Position numbers and translations under genes: made by a program
Notes under the pieces: model-generated
The model's database searches: none
What the model was told of the DNA's origin: nothing
Seen by the model: the letters and a program-made list of their open reading frames with translations, nothing else
Part shown: one piece after another, positions 50,340 through 59,614 of the stretch
Position numbering within the stretch: position 1 is the stretch's first letter
How the letters are laid out: each line of letters begins with the position of its first letter
Source: Terrabacter tumescens
GTDB taxonomy: Bacteria > Actinomycetota > Actinomycetes > Actinomycetales > Dermatophilaceae
Direction of reading: 5' to 3'
Length of the DNA: 64,000 nt
Assembly (NCBI RefSeq): GCF_014646815.1
Contig: NZ_BMNZ01000005.1
Coordinates: forward strand, 1 to 64,000

Positions 50340-51139
50340 GCGCCGTCGCCCCGGTCGAGGAGGCGCTCGAGCGGGCCGCCACGACGCGCCCCCTGCTCGT
50401 GGCCACCGACTACGACGGCGTGCTCGCGCCGTTCGACGCCGACCCGATGCAGGCGACCCCCGTCCCCGGCGCCGTCGACACGCTGCGCTCGCTCGCAGCG
50501 CTGCCGGGCGTGCACGTCGCCGTCGTCTCGGGGCGCGACCTCGTGACGCTGCGCACCCTCACCGAGATCGGGGACGACGAGCCGATCGTCCTCATCGGGA
50601 GCCACGGCGCCGAGTCCTCGAGCGCGGCCGTGCGCGAGGCCATGGAGGCCGCCGCAGTCACGCCCGAGGACGAGGTGACCCTGGCCGAGCTGCGCTCCGA
50701 CATCGAGGCGCTCGTCAAGGAGCACCACTCCGAGGCCCACATCGAGCTGAAGTCCGCGGCCGTCGTCGTCCACGTGCGCGGCCTGCCGCGCGAGGTCGGT
50801 GACGCCGCGATCGCCGACGCCCGACGCGTCGCGCTCGACCACCCGGGCGTCAAGGTGCTGAAGGGCAAGTCGGTGCTCGAACTGTCGGTCTCGCACGCCG
50901 ACAAGGGCTCTGCCGTCACGGCGCTCGGCCGGCATGTCGATGCCGTCGCGCGCGTCTACCTCGGCGACGACGTCACCGACGAGGACGCCTTCACCCGCAT
51001 GCGCCGGCCCGACGACCTCACGGTCAAGGTCGGCACCGGCTCGACCGCGGCCCGCTACCGCGTCGCCGACGAGCCCGCCGCCGCGGCCCTGCTGACGCGC
51101 CTGCAAGAGCTCTGCTCGGCCGCGCACGTCTCGGGCTGA
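50336..51139 (+). CDS. otsB: Trehalose-6-phosphate phosphatase
   Basis: 267 residues of the HAD superfamily. The nucleophile motif is VATDYDGVLAPF (about residue 23-31), VVSGRD is motif II, and VYLGDDVTDEDAF near 225 is the late acidic motif. It releases phosphate from trehalose-6-phosphate to finish trehalose synthesis, a protectant and storage sugar. It is coupled to otsA through a 4-nt overlap. A hairpin flanked by two copies of the CGTATGCC 8-mer follows it. Confidence 0.95.
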   Translation: MSAVAPVEEALERAATTRPLLVATDYDGVLAPFDADPMQATPVPGAVDTLRSLAALPGVHVAVVSGRDLVTLRTLTEIGDDEPIVLIGSHGAESSSAAVREAMEAAAVTPEDEVTLAELRSDIEALVKEHHSEAHIELKSAAVVVHVRGLPREVGDAAIADARRVALDHPGVKVLKGKSVLELSVSHADKGSAVTALGRHVDAVARVYLGDDVTDEDAFTRMRRPDDLTVKVGTGSTAARYRVADEPAAAALLTRLQELCSAAHVSG

Positions 51140-51158
51140 CGGGCGCGACCGCGCCACC

Positions 51159-51225
51159 CGGCATACGCGGGCCTCCCACTTCCCCGCCCCGGCGGAGTAG
51201 TCGAGGCGGGACGGGGCGTATGCCG
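51159..51225. terminator. Inverted-repeat terminator between otsB and the LacI-family gene
   Basis: CGGCATACG (51159-51167) and CGTATGCCG (51217-51225) form the outer arms. Inner G+C-rich arms (CCCCGCCCC region and GGCGGGACGGGG region) extend the fold. It lies between two convergent genes and is probably a bidirectional terminator. Confidence 0.55.
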
Positions 51226-51249
51226 TCAGGCGGGGTCGGGCGCGCGGCC

Positions 51250-52263
51250 TCAGTGCCGCCGGACGGCGCCCGTCGAACCGCGCACGACGAGCTCGGGACG
51301 GAAGACGTACTCCGCTCGCGGAGAAGGCTGCCCGGCGATCTCGTCCAGCAGGGCCCGCACCGTGGCAGCGCTCATGGCGTTGACGCTCTGGCGCACCGTG
51401 GTCAGCGGCGGGTCGGTGAAGGCGATGAGCGTCGAGTCGTCGTAGCCGACCACCGAGAAGTCCCGCGGCACGTTGAGACCACGCTTGCGCGCCTCGCGGA
51501 TCGCGCCGAGAGCCATGAGGTCCGAGCCGCACACGACGGCGGTGGCGCCACGGTCGAGCAGACGCCCGGCCGCGGTGGCCCCACCCTCGACGGAGAAGAG
51601 CGAGCGCTCGATGAGGTCGTCGACGTCCGAGCGGCCGGTGAGCTCCTGCATCGAGTGCCGGAAGCCGGCGATCTTGCGGATGACCGGGACGTAGCGGTCC
51701 GGACCGACGGCCAGGCCGATCTCGCGGTGGCCGAGGCTGACGAGGTGCTCGAGCGCGAGCCCCATCGAGGCGACGTCGTCGTTGCTGATGAACGGCGCGT
51801 CGACGCCCTCGATGTAGCCGTTGACGAGGACGAGCGGCAGGTTGCGGTCGCGCAGGGCGATGTAGCGGTCCGGGTCGGTCGTCGTGTCGGCGTGCAGGCC
51901 GGAGATGAAGATGATGCCGGCCACCCCCCGCTCGAGGAGCATCTGGACGTAGTCGTCCTCGTGCACCCCGCCGGCCACCTGGGTGCAGAGCACCGGCGTG
52001 TAGCCGTTCTGGGCCAGGGAGTTCTCGATGATCTGCGCGAACGCCGGGAAGATCGGGTTGGTCAGCTCGGGCACGATGAGGCCGACGAGCCCGGCGCTCT
52101 TGCGGCGCAAGCGACTCGGCCGGTCGTAGCCGAGCACGTCGAGCGCCGTCAGCACCGCCTGGCGCGTCGACTCAGCCACCCCGGGCTTGCCGTTGAGCAC
52201 GCGCGACACCGTCGCCTCGGAGACGCTCGCCTGGTCGGCGATGTCACGCAGTCGTGCCTTCAC
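51250..52263 (-). CDS. malR: LacI-family repressor of the maltose locus
   Basis: 337 residues. The N-terminal helix-turn-helix and hinge are LRDIADQASVSEATVSRVLN (about 5-24). The periplasmic-binding-like sensor domain follows (GLIVPELTNPIFPAF; FSVVGYDDSTLIAFTDPPLT). It closes the malE-malF-malG-GH13 series on the same strand, starting 1 nt after the GH13 stop. The malE promoter region has CTTGCAG-type repeats, as bound by MalR of Streptomyces, so it is probably the maltose repressor. The GTG start has GGTGAGGTG upstream. Confidence 0.85.
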   Translation of the reverse strand: MKARLRDIADQASVSEATVSRVLNGKPGVAESTRQAVLTALDVLGYDRPSRLRRKSAGLVGLIVPELTNPIFPAFAQIIENSLAQNGYTPVLCTQVAGGVHEDDYVQMLLERGVAGIIFISGLHADTTTDPDRYIALRDRNLPLVLVNGYIEGVDAPFISNDDVASMGLALEHLVSLGHREIGLAVGPDRYVPVIRKIAGFRHSMQELTGRSDVDDLIERSLFSVEGGATAAGRLLDRGATAVVCGSDLMALGAIREARKRGLNVPRDFSVVGYDDSTLIAFTDPPLTTVRQSVNAMSAATVRALLDEIAGQPSPRAEYVFRPELVVRGSTGAVRRH

Positions 52264-52264
52264 G

Positions 52265-54151
52265 TCACCTCACCCTTCGTCGCACGTGGCGTGGACCGTC
52301 GTCGGTGGGGCGCCACGTCCAGATCGACACGGCCGGCCCCGAGGCGCTCAGTGTGACAGCCCGCTTGCGCACCTTGGGCGCCGGTCCGTACAGCGAGGAG
52401 CCGGACGCGACGCCGTCGAGGTGTCGCGGGTCGAGGACGACCGGCTCGTGAGCCGCTCGGGCCACGTGCACGAGGGCCACCTCGTCGAGCGTCTCGCGCA
52501 GGTAGACCATCGCGTCGCCCTCGGCGTGCACCCACCGCAGACCGCCGCGACGCAGCGCGACCGAGCGCTGGCGCGCCGAGATCAGGCCGCGGTAGACCTC
52601 GAGCGTGTCTGCGTCCCAAGCGCTCTCGTCCCACGGCATCGGGCGGCGGCCGTCCTCGCCGAAGGTGCCCTCCATCCCGATCTCGTCGCCGTAGGTCATC
52701 ATCGGCATCGACGGGAACGTCATGAGCAGGCCCGCGGCCACCTCGACGGACTCGGCACCGACGAGCGTGCGGATGCGCGGCACGTCGTGCGAGCCGACGA
52801 GGTTGAATGAGTGCACGAGCGACTGCCACGAGATGCGCGACGTGAAGTCGCGCATCGTGTCGACGACAGCCCCGGCGTCCAGCAGCGGCAGGCGAACCGG
52901 GGCGCCGAGGAAGCGCGGGTCCTTGGGCTCCCGGCGCAGCCAGGTCCACGCCGGCTTGCAAAAGCCGGCGTAGTTCATGACGCCGTGCCAGCCGTCGCCG
53001 GGCATGTCGGGCGTGTAGTCGTGGAAGTGCTCCCCGACGAGCAGTGCGTCGGGCGCGATGCGTCCCATGACGTCACGCATCTGGCGCGCCACGTCGTGGT
53101 TGACGTCGGTGGCGCGCCACCGACCCGTCATGTTCGCGACGTCGACCCGCCACCCGTCGAGCCCGCCCGACCGGCCGAGCCACTTGCGGACGACCCCCTG
53201 GGGGTCCTCGAAGATGCGGTGGCGCAGGGCGGCGTTGAGGTGGTTGAGCTTCGGCAGGGACGGGACGCCGAGCCACGCGACGTAGGTGCCGTCCTCCCAG
53301 ATGTAGTAGTCCCGCTCGGGCGTGTTCCTGCCGCCGGGGCCGGCTGCCTTGAGGAACCACTCGTGGGCGTTGCCCGTGTGGTTCGTCGTGAAGTCGCCCA
53401 TCACCTTCATGCCGCGCTCGTGCGCCGCCTTGGTGAGTCGGCGCAGCGCCGGGGCACCGCCGAGGAGCTCGTCGATCTGCTCGAAGGACGACGCGTCGTA
53501 GCGGTGGTTGGACCGGGCCGGGAAGAACGGCGTCATGTAGACGACGTCGATGCCGAGGGACTCGAGGTGGTCGAGGTGCTCGGTGATGCCGTCGAGGTCG
53601 CCGCCGTAGAGCTGGTGCGCGACTCCCGTGGGGCTGAGGTCGACCGGGTCGGTCCAGGCGGCCGGGATCGCCCACTCGGGCGTCTCGTGGTTGTCGGCGC
53701 CCTTCGAGCGCGCGAAGCGGTCGGGGAAGATCTGGTAGACGACACACCCCAGCGCCCACTCCGGCGGCGGGCTCGCGTGGGCGACGAGGCGGAAGTCGCT
53801 CGCGTCGGGCACGTCCCGCTCGTGGACGCCGGTCCCGTTGAGCCACTGGTACTTCGTCGGACCGCCGGTGAGCAGGAAGCGGTAGTTCGTGACGGGGTTG
53901 TGGCACGTCAGCGTCGCGCGCCACCAGGCGTCGACCGAGGTCGTACGCACCTTGCGGGCCACCGTGAACGTGGCCTCGCCGTCGGGCGCGGTGCGCACGT
54001 GCACCGCCTCGACGTCCGCCTCGAGGGGCACGCGGACGAGCACGTCGACGCGGTCACCGAGACGGGGCGCCTGGTTGGAGACGTACCGCCCCGACCCGTC
54101 GTGGTGCGGCTGGCTGAGCCACGTCTCATGGCGGGTCGGGGCAGGGCTCAC
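52265..54151 (-). CDS. GH13 alpha-glucan hydrolase (cyclomaltodextrinase/neopullulanase-like)
   Basis: About 628 residues. An N-terminal beta-sandwich of the CBM34 type (about 1-125) is followed by the alpha-amylase barrel. Catalytic residues are Asp in GWRVDVAN (about 335), Glu in LLVGEHFHD (about 371) and Asp in VGSHDVPR (about 453). No signal peptide is seen, so it is intracellular and would cut imported maltodextrins or cyclodextrins to glucose and maltose. The GTG start overlaps the malG stop (GTGA), so it is coupled to the importer. Alpha-glucosidase activity is also possible. Confidence 0.9.
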   Translation of the reverse strand: MSPAPTRHETWLSQPHHDGSGRYVSNQAPRLGDRVDVLVRVPLEADVEAVHVRTAPDGEATFTVARKVRTTSVDAWWRATLTCHNPVTNYRFLLTGGPTKYQWLNGTGVHERDVPDASDFRLVAHASPPPEWALGCVVYQIFPDRFARSKGADNHETPEWAIPAAWTDPVDLSPTGVAHQLYGGDLDGITEHLDHLESLGIDVVYMTPFFPARSNHRYDASSFEQIDELLGGAPALRRLTKAAHERGMKVMGDFTTNHTGNAHEWFLKAAGPGGRNTPERDYYIWEDGTYVAWLGVPSLPKLNHLNAALRHRIFEDPQGVVRKWLGRSGGLDGWRVDVANMTGRWRATDVNHDVARQMRDVMGRIAPDALLVGEHFHDYTPDMPGDGWHGVMNYAGFCKPAWTWLRREPKDPRFLGAPVRLPLLDAGAVVDTMRDFTSRISWQSLVHSFNLVGSHDVPRIRTLVGAESVEVAAGLLMTFPSMPMMTYGDEIGMEGTFGEDGRRPMPWDESAWDADTLEVYRGLISARQRSVALRRGGLRWVHAEGDAMVYLRETLDEVALVHVARAAHEPVVLDPRHLDGVASGSSLYGPAPKVRKRAVTLSASGPAVSIWTWRPTDDGPRHVRRRVR

Positions 54152-55092
54152 TTGACGGATCCCGTGGTGAGGCCGCCGACGAGCTGACGCTGGAAGGCCA
54201 GGTAGAGCAGCATGACGGGGATCGAGCCGAGCAGGGCGCCGGCGGTGAACCGCCCGAAGAGGGTGTTCGCGTCGTTGCCGAGCGTCATGCCGTAGAGGCC
54301 GACACCCAGCGTCTGCTGGTCGACGTCGGTCAGGAAGACGCTGGCGAGCATGAACTCGCCGTAGAGCCCGACGAAGACGAGCATGAACACCGTGACGAGG
54401 ATCGGCATGACGAGGCGCAGCGTCATCGTGAAGAAGATGCGGGCGTGGCTCGCGCCGTCGACGATCGCGGCCTCGTCGAGCTCGCGCGGGACCGTGTCGA
54501 AGTAGCCCTTGAGCAGCCACACGTTGGCACCGAGCGCGCCACCGAGGTAGGCGAGGATCAGGCCGGTCGTGGTGTTGAGGCCGAAGGCCGGCAGCACGTC
54601 ACCGATGCCCGCGAAGATGATGTACGTCGCGACGATGGCGAGCAGCGCCGGGAAGAACGTCGTCAGCAGCAGGAACATCATGCCGCCGCGCCGGCCCTTG
54701 AACCGCAGGCGCGAGAAGGCGAACGCCGCGCACGCCCCGATGAAGACCGCCCCGAGCGCCCCGACGAGCGAGATGATCATCGAGTTCTTGTACCAGGTCC
54801 AGAACGGGCGCGAGCTGTCGTTGAACAGGTCCGTGAAGTTCTTCGTGGAGAAGCCCGACGGCCAGAGACTGGCCGTGTTGAGCGTGCCGCTCGGGTTGGT
54901 CGCGGCCGAGTAGATGAACAGGATCGGGAAGAGCGCCCACATCAGGGCGAGGATGCCCAGGGCGTGGCGCCACCACACCGACCCGCCGAGGCCACCGCGC
55001 TTGGGCGAGGGAGGGGTCGGGGCGCCGGTCTGCTGCTCGACGCGCGCGTCGATGCGTGGGTCGGCGGGGAGCGGAGCATTCACGGTCGACAT
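54148..55092 (-). CDS. malG: Maltose/maltodextrin ABC permease MalG-like
   Basis: 314 residues with six expected membrane spans. The EAA-type cytoplasmic loop is ELDEAAIVDGASHARIFFTM at about residue 205-224, where the ATPase docks. The N-terminal 35 residues are Pro-rich and cytoplasmic. The start overlaps the malF stop (TGATG), and the stop overlaps the GH13 start. With MalF it forms the sugar channel. Confidence 0.92.
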   Translation of the reverse strand: MSTVNAPLPADPRIDARVEQQTGAPTPPSPKRGGLGGSVWWRHALGILALMWALFPILFIYSAATNPSGTLNTASLWPSGFSTKNFTDLFNDSSRPFWTWYKNSMIISLVGALGAVFIGACAAFAFSRLRFKGRRGGMMFLLLTTFFPALLAIVATYIIFAGIGDVLPAFGLNTTTGLILAYLGGALGANVWLLKGYFDTVPRELDEAAIVDGASHARIFFTMTLRLVMPILVTVFMLVFVGLYGEFMLASVFLTDVDQQTLGVGLYGMTLGNDANTLFGRFTAGALLGSIPVMLLYLAFQRQLVGGLTTGSVK

Positions 55093-56636
55093 CAGTTGAC
55101 CTCCTCGAGGGCCTTGGTGCGGCGGAAGCCCGGGATGCTCATCAGCGCCACGAGCAGGAAGATGATGACGGACACCGCGGCGGCGAAGCCGTAGTTGGGC
55201 GCGCTGCCGGAGAAGGCCAGGCGGAACGCATACGTGATGAGCAGGTCGCTCGAGCCGATGCTCGTGTCGGCGCCGTTGAACGGGCCGCCCTTGGTGAGCA
55301 GGTAGATGAGCCCGAAGTTGTTGAAGTTGAAGGCGAACGACGCGAGGAGCAGCGGCCCGACGGCGACGAGGAGCAGCGGCATGATGATCGACCGCAGCGT
55401 CCGGAAGGCGTTGGCGCCGTCGATGGTCGCCGCCTCACGCACGTCCTGCGGGATCGACTGCAGCGCGCCCGTGCACACGATGAACATGTAGGGGAAGCCG
55501 AGCCACAGGTTCGTGATGAGGATCGCGGCCTTGGCTCCTGCGGAGGTGCCCAGCCAGTCGACACCCAGGCCCAGCGTCTGGTTGATGATGCCGTAGTCCT
55601 GGTTGAACATGCCCTTCCACACGAGCGCCGTGACGAAGCCGGGAAGCGCGTACGGGAGGATCAGCAGAGATCGGTAGACGGCCTTGCCGCGCAGCCTCGG
55701 GTCGTTGAAGAGCAGCGCGATGAGCATGCCCAGCAGGAACGTCGAGAGCACCGAGACGATGGCGAAGACGACGTTCCAGACGAAGATGCCGAGGAAGCCG
55801 CTGCGGATCGTCGGGTCGGTGAAGATGCGGGTGTAGTTGGCGAGGCCGACGCTCTCCTTCCAGCCCTGCGGGAAGCTGACGGTCGGGTCGGCGACGTTGA
55901 CCCACCGGGCGTCCTTCGGCGCATACACGGTCGGTGGCTGCGTGGACGAGTCGGTGAGCTTGTCTGCGTTGGCGTCGTAGGTGACGGTGGCGCGGCCCTC
56001 GAAGGCCTCTGAGAGGCCGACGGGCTTGATGCCGCCACCGTCGGTCGTCGGCACGGCGATGGCGGAGAGGTCCTTGCTCCGGGCGTTGGCCTGCCGCGCG
56101 TTGAGGATCGTGTAGCCGGGCGCCTTGGTGATCTTGCCGACCGGCGTCTTCTCGACGCCGGTCGCCGGCAGCGGCTGCAGCCCCGTCTTGTCGCCGACGA
56201 ACGGCGAGCCGTCCGGCTTGGTCAGCAGCAGCACGAGGTCGGCGGTGGTGGGGTCGCCACCCTCCTTGGTCGCGACCGACATCTTGTAGCGGGGGGTGTC
56301 CGCGACCTCCCGCACCGACTGGGCGATGATGTCGGAGACCGACTCCTCCTTGCTGTAGAGGTGGCCGTCGCCGTAGTTCGTCGTCGACAGGCTCGCGGTG
56401 TAGAGCACCGGCCACAGCTGGAAGAGGGTCATGAAGAGCAGACCCGGCACGAGGTACTTCAGGGGGACGGCTCGGCGCGTCGCGTAGACGGCGAGGATCC
56501 CCATCCCCACGAGTCCCGCGATGACGACCGCCATCGTGTTGCCGGCCTGGGCGAGCTTGGTGGCGACCCACAGGATGCCGGCCATCGTCGCGACGATGAG
56601 AACCCACTTGATCGCGAGCGCGAGGGGCTTGGTCAT
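55092..56636 (-). CDS. malF: Maltose/maltodextrin ABC permease MalF-like with large extracytoplasmic insert
   Basis: 514 residues. Two N-terminal membrane segments are followed by a third, then a soluble insert (about 90-270; YKMSVATKEGGDPTTADLVL and further) like the P2 loop of E. coli MalF, and the remaining spans. The EAA loop is DVREAATIDGANAFRTLRSI near 405. This insert normally contacts the binding protein. AAAAGGA lies upstream of the ATG. It is preceded by a hairpin-bearing 150-bp spacer that separates it from malE. Confidence 0.92.
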   Translation of the reverse strand: MTKPLALAIKWVLIVATMAGILWVATKLAQAGNTMAVVIAGLVGMGILAVYATRRAVPLKYLVPGLLFMTLFQLWPVLYTASLSTTNYGDGHLYSKEESVSDIIAQSVREVADTPRYKMSVATKEGGDPTTADLVLLLTKPDGSPFVGDKTGLQPLPATGVEKTPVGKITKAPGYTILNARQANARSKDLSAIAVPTTDGGGIKPVGLSEAFEGRATVTYDANADKLTDSSTQPPTVYAPKDARWVNVADPTVSFPQGWKESVGLANYTRIFTDPTIRSGFLGIFVWNVVFAIVSVLSTFLLGMLIALLFNDPRLRGKAVYRSLLILPYALPGFVTALVWKGMFNQDYGIINQTLGLGVDWLGTSAGAKAAILITNLWLGFPYMFIVCTGALQSIPQDVREAATIDGANAFRTLRSIIMPLLLVAVGPLLLASFAFNFNNFGLIYLLTKGGPFNGADTSIGSSDLLITYAFRLAFSGSAPNYGFAAAVSVIIFLLVALMSIPGFRRTKALEEVN

Positions 56637-56730
56637 GTGACACGTCCTTTTGCGCCGGACCGGCGCCGTTGCCGTAGATGCACGAAGGGGAGCCCCGAAG
56701 GAGCTCCCTGGTGGCCCGTGCTCGGGCCGG

Positions 56731-56767
56731 GGTTCCGGGGTCTGCCACGGCGGCGGACCCCGGAACC
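56731..56767 (-). terminator. Partial terminator between malE and malF
   Basis: GGTTCCGGGGTC (56731-56742) pairs with GACCCCGGAACC (56756-56767), a 12-bp perfect stem. It starts 19 bp after the malE stop on the minus strand. Such an intercistronic stem usually lets more binding protein than permease be made, by partial termination or by protecting the malE mRNA. Confidence 0.75.
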
Positions 56768-56786
56768 TCTCTCAGACCGAGGGAGA

Positions 56787-58106
56787 TCAGCCCTTGGCGA
56801 TGTTGGCCGCGATCTCCTTCGCGGCAGCGTCGAGACGCGCCTGCGCACCCGCCTTGCCCGCGATGATGTCGGCGGTCGCCTGCCCGAAGGGGCCCCAGAC
56901 CGAGTTCATCGCCGGGATGTTGGGCATCGGCTTGCCGTCGACGCCGGCCTCGTACCACGCCTTGACGTCGGGGTCGCTCGCGGCGACCTCGTCGTAGGCC
57001 TCCTTGAGGGCCGGCGGACGCTTGCCGACCTCGAAGAGTGCGAGCTGGACGTCCTTGCGCGGGATGTAGTTCGTGACGAACTCCTGCGCGAGGGCGGCGT
57101 TCTTGGCCTTGCTCGAGACGTAGAACATCTGGACACCGAGGAACGGCTTCATGGCGCCGCCACCGGCGAGGCTCGGCAGCGGGGCGATGCCGTAGTTGAT
57201 GCCCGCCTCCTTGGCCTTCGCGACGCTCCACGGGCCGCTGATCATGAACGGCGCGGCCTTCGTGTCGAAGAGCGCGTCCTGGTTCGTGTCGTCGACGTTG
57301 GTCGAGAGGACCTTCTCCTTGCCGAGCTCGGCGAGGACCTCGCCACCCTTGACGGAGCCGGGGCTGTTGACGATCAGCTTGTTCGGGTCGTAGTCGCCGT
57401 TGTCCTTCGTGGCGAAGATGCCGCCGTCGGAGAAGGCGGAGAGGTACGGGTAGGCGAAGTACGCGTTGCCGACCTTGGAGACGAACTGCGACAGGACCTG
57501 CTTGGCCTTGCCCTCCTTGACGAGCTTCTCGCCGGTGGCGACGAGCTCCTCCATCGTCTTGGGCGGGTTCGGGACGAGGTCCTTGTTGTACATGAGGCCG
57601 ATGTTCTCGACGGCGTACGGGACGCCGTAGGACTGGCCGTTGAACTTCGTGGCCGCGATGGCGCTCGGCAGGAACTTCGCCGCGACGTCGGAGCTGAGGT
57701 TGACCGGGGCGACCGTCGAGTTCTGGACGAGCTCGCCGAGCCAGTCGTGGGCGCCGACGATGACGTCCGGGCCCTTGCCGACCTTGGTCGCGTCCTTGAA
57801 CTGGGCGCGGGTGTCGGTCGAGATCTGCACCTTGACCGAGACACCGTTCTCGGCGGCGAACTGGTCGGCGTACTTCTGCACGGCCTTGGAACGGTCGGCG
57901 TCGGTCCAGATGACGAGGTCGACGTTGGCGTCACGGACGGGAGCAGCGGTGCCGCTCGGCGTCTCGGGGGTGCCAGAGGTGGTCGCCTTGCTCGTGCCGG
58001 CGGCACCGGTGTTGGACGGGGTGGTGGGGCTGGACCCACCGCAGGCGCTGAGGGCCAGGGCGGCAACACCCGTGACAGCAGCAGCGCCGAGCGCACGCTT
58101 GTGCAT
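56787..58106 (-). CDS. malE: Maltose/maltodextrin-binding lipoprotein
   Basis: 439 residues. The lipoprotein signal ends in lipobox LSAC (about 19-22), followed by a Ser/Thr/Gly linker and the type II binding fold beginning with LVIWTDADRSKAVQKYADQF. The segment PYAVENIGLMYNKDLV is typical of MalE-like proteins, and FMISGPWSV lies in the second lobe. The ATG at 58106 follows AAAGGAG by 5 nt. It is divergent from the ATPase gene, with LacI-type operators between them. It delivers maltose or maltodextrins to MalFG. Confidence 0.92.
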   Translation of the reverse strand: MHKRALGAAAVTGVAALALSACGGSSPTTPSNTGAAGTSKATTSGTPETPSGTAAPVRDANVDLVIWTDADRSKAVQKYADQFAAENGVSVKVQISTDTRAQFKDATKVGKGPDVIVGAHDWLGELVQNSTVAPVNLSSDVAAKFLPSAIAATKFNGQSYGVPYAVENIGLMYNKDLVPNPPKTMEELVATGEKLVKEGKAKQVLSQFVSKVGNAYFAYPYLSAFSDGGIFATKDNGDYDPNKLIVNSPGSVKGGEVLAELGKEKVLSTNVDDTNQDALFDTKAAPFMISGPWSVAKAKEAGINYGIAPLPSLAGGGAMKPFLGVQMFYVSSKAKNAALAQEFVTNYIPRKDVQLALFEVGKRPPALKEAYDEVAASDPDVKAWYEAGVDGKPMPNIPAMNSVWGPFGQATADIIAGKAGAQARLDAAAKEIAANIAKG

Positions 58107-58160
58107 GGATTCTCCTTTGAAGCCAGGTGGCACACGCCGCCACCGGTGACCCGGAATCTA

Positions 58161-58210
58161 GCAAGAAGTTGCAGACAGCGGCCACCCGCTTGCAGCAAGT
58201 TTTTGCAACG
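58161..58210. promoter_or_regulatory. LacI/MalR-type operator cluster
   Basis: Three related sites lie within 50 bp: GCAAGAAGTTGC (58161-58172, 4-bp arms), the perfect palindrome CTTGCAGCAAG (58189-58199), and TTTTTGCAACG (58200-58210). The CTTGCAG core is the unit recognised by MalR of Streptomyces coelicolor. The cluster lies 55-105 bp before malE and also upstream of the divergent ATPase gene. Confidence 0.8.
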
Positions 58211-58374
58211 TTCTGGACACGACACGAAACCGCAGGTCAGCGAGGTCCTGGGTGGGCCGGGGGTGGTCAACGTGCCGCGCATGGGACATGATGACGATGC
58301 CTGCTCAGCCGGGCAGGCACCTTTACAACGGATCGTCCGGCACGTTCCTGCCGGTGAAGGAAGGCAAAGAAGCC

Positions 58375-59478
58375 ATGGCAACAGTGACGTTCGACAACGC
58401 TACGAGGCAGTACCCGGGCAACCCGGTCCCCTCGGTCGACAAGCTCAACATCGAGATCGCGGACGGGGAGTTCCTCGTCCTCGTCGGTCCCTCCGGATGT
58501 GGCAAGTCCACCTCCCTGCGCATGCTCGCCGGCCTCGAGGAGGTCAACGGCGGCCGCATCCTCATCGGTGACCGCGACGTGACGAACCTGTCCCCCAAGG
58601 ACCGCGACGTCGCGATGGTGTTCCAGAACTACGCGCTCTACCCGCACATGACGGTCGCCGACAACATGGGCTTCGCGCTCAAGATCGCCGGGGTCGACAA
58701 GGCCGAGATCCGCAAGCGCGTCGAGGAGGCCGCCAAGATCCTCGACCTCACGCCCTACCTCGACCGCAAGCCGAAGGCCCTCTCGGGTGGCCAGCGCCAG
58801 CGCGTCGCCATGGGCCGCGCGATCGTCCGCTCGCCCCAGGTCTTCCTCATGGACGAGCCGCTGTCCAACCTCGACGCCAAGCTCCGCGTCCAGACCCGCA
58901 CGCAGATCGCCTCCCTCCAGCGCCGCCTCGGCGTCACGACGGTGTACGTCACGCACGACCAGGTCGAGGCCATGACGATGGGTGACCGCGTCGCGGTGCT
59001 CAAGGACGGCATCCTCCAACAGTGCGACAGCCCGCGCCGGATGTACGACCACCCGGCCAACGTCTTCGTAGCCGGCTTCATCGGCTCGCCCGCCATGAAC
59101 CTCATGAGCGTCCCTGTCACCGAGGGCGGCGTCGACCTGCACGGCCACACCGTGCCGATCGCACGTGAGGACCTGTCCGGTGTCGGCAAGGACGTGACGC
59201 TCGGCGTGCGTCCCGAGGACCTCGAGCTGTCGTCCGACCAGTCGGGCATCCCCGTCACGGTCGACGTCGTCGAGGAGCTCGGCGCGGACGCCTACATCTA
59301 CGGGTCGACCGAGCAGAAGCTGCTCGAGGCCACCGGCGAGAACGCCGGCGCCGTGCCGTTCATCGCGCGGGTCGACGGTCGGCGCCCCCCGGAGAAGGGC
59401 GAGAAGATCTACCTCAAGCCCAAGGTCGGTCACGTCCACGTCTTCAACTCGGAGTCGGGCCTGCGCGTCGGCGACTGA
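58375..59478 (+). CDS. Sugar ABC transporter ATPase (MsmK/UgpC/MsiK type)
   Basis: 367 residues. Walker A is GPSGCGKST (about residue 38-46), the signature is LSGGQRQRVAMGRAI, and Walker B is VFLMDEPLSNLDAKLR. A C-terminal TOBE/regulatory domain follows (GVRPEDLEL; HVHVFNSESGLRVGD). Such ATPases often serve several sugar importers and match the MalFG proteins here, which have no ATPase in their own operon. The ATG at 58375 has GGAAGG upstream, with a longer than usual gap. A strong terminator follows. Confidence 0.93.
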   Translation: MATVTFDNATRQYPGNPVPSVDKLNIEIADGEFLVLVGPSGCGKSTSLRMLAGLEEVNGGRILIGDRDVTNLSPKDRDVAMVFQNYALYPHMTVADNMGFALKIAGVDKAEIRKRVEEAAKILDLTPYLDRKPKALSGGQRQRVAMGRAIVRSPQVFLMDEPLSNLDAKLRVQTRTQIASLQRRLGVTTVYVTHDQVEAMTMGDRVAVLKDGILQQCDSPRRMYDHPANVFVAGFIGSPAMNLMSVPVTEGGVDLHGHTVPIAREDLSGVGKDVTLGVRPEDLELSSDQSGIPVTVDVVEELGADAYIYGSTEQKLLEATGENAGAVPFIARVDGRRPPEKGEKIYLKPKVGHVHVFNSESGLRVGD

Positions 59479-59516
59479 GCCGAAGCGCCTCCGGCGCAAG
59501 CAGATCGCGTATGCCG

Positions 59517-59549
59517 CCGGGCCGGCACCCATCGTGAGTGCCGGCCCGG
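59517..59549 (+). terminator. Strong hairpin terminator after the sugar ATPase gene
   Basis: CCGGGCCGGCAC (59517-59528) pairs with GTGCCGGCCCGG (59538-59549), a perfect 12-bp stem with a 9-nt loop, 38 bp after the stop. One CGTATGCC copy (59508-59515) directly precedes it. Confidence 0.85.
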
Positions 59550-59614
59550 CGTCGTCGCCTCCAAGGCTCGACAAGGTCAGGCCGCGGCGCCCGGCGAGGC
59601 CCTAGGCTCCGCGT

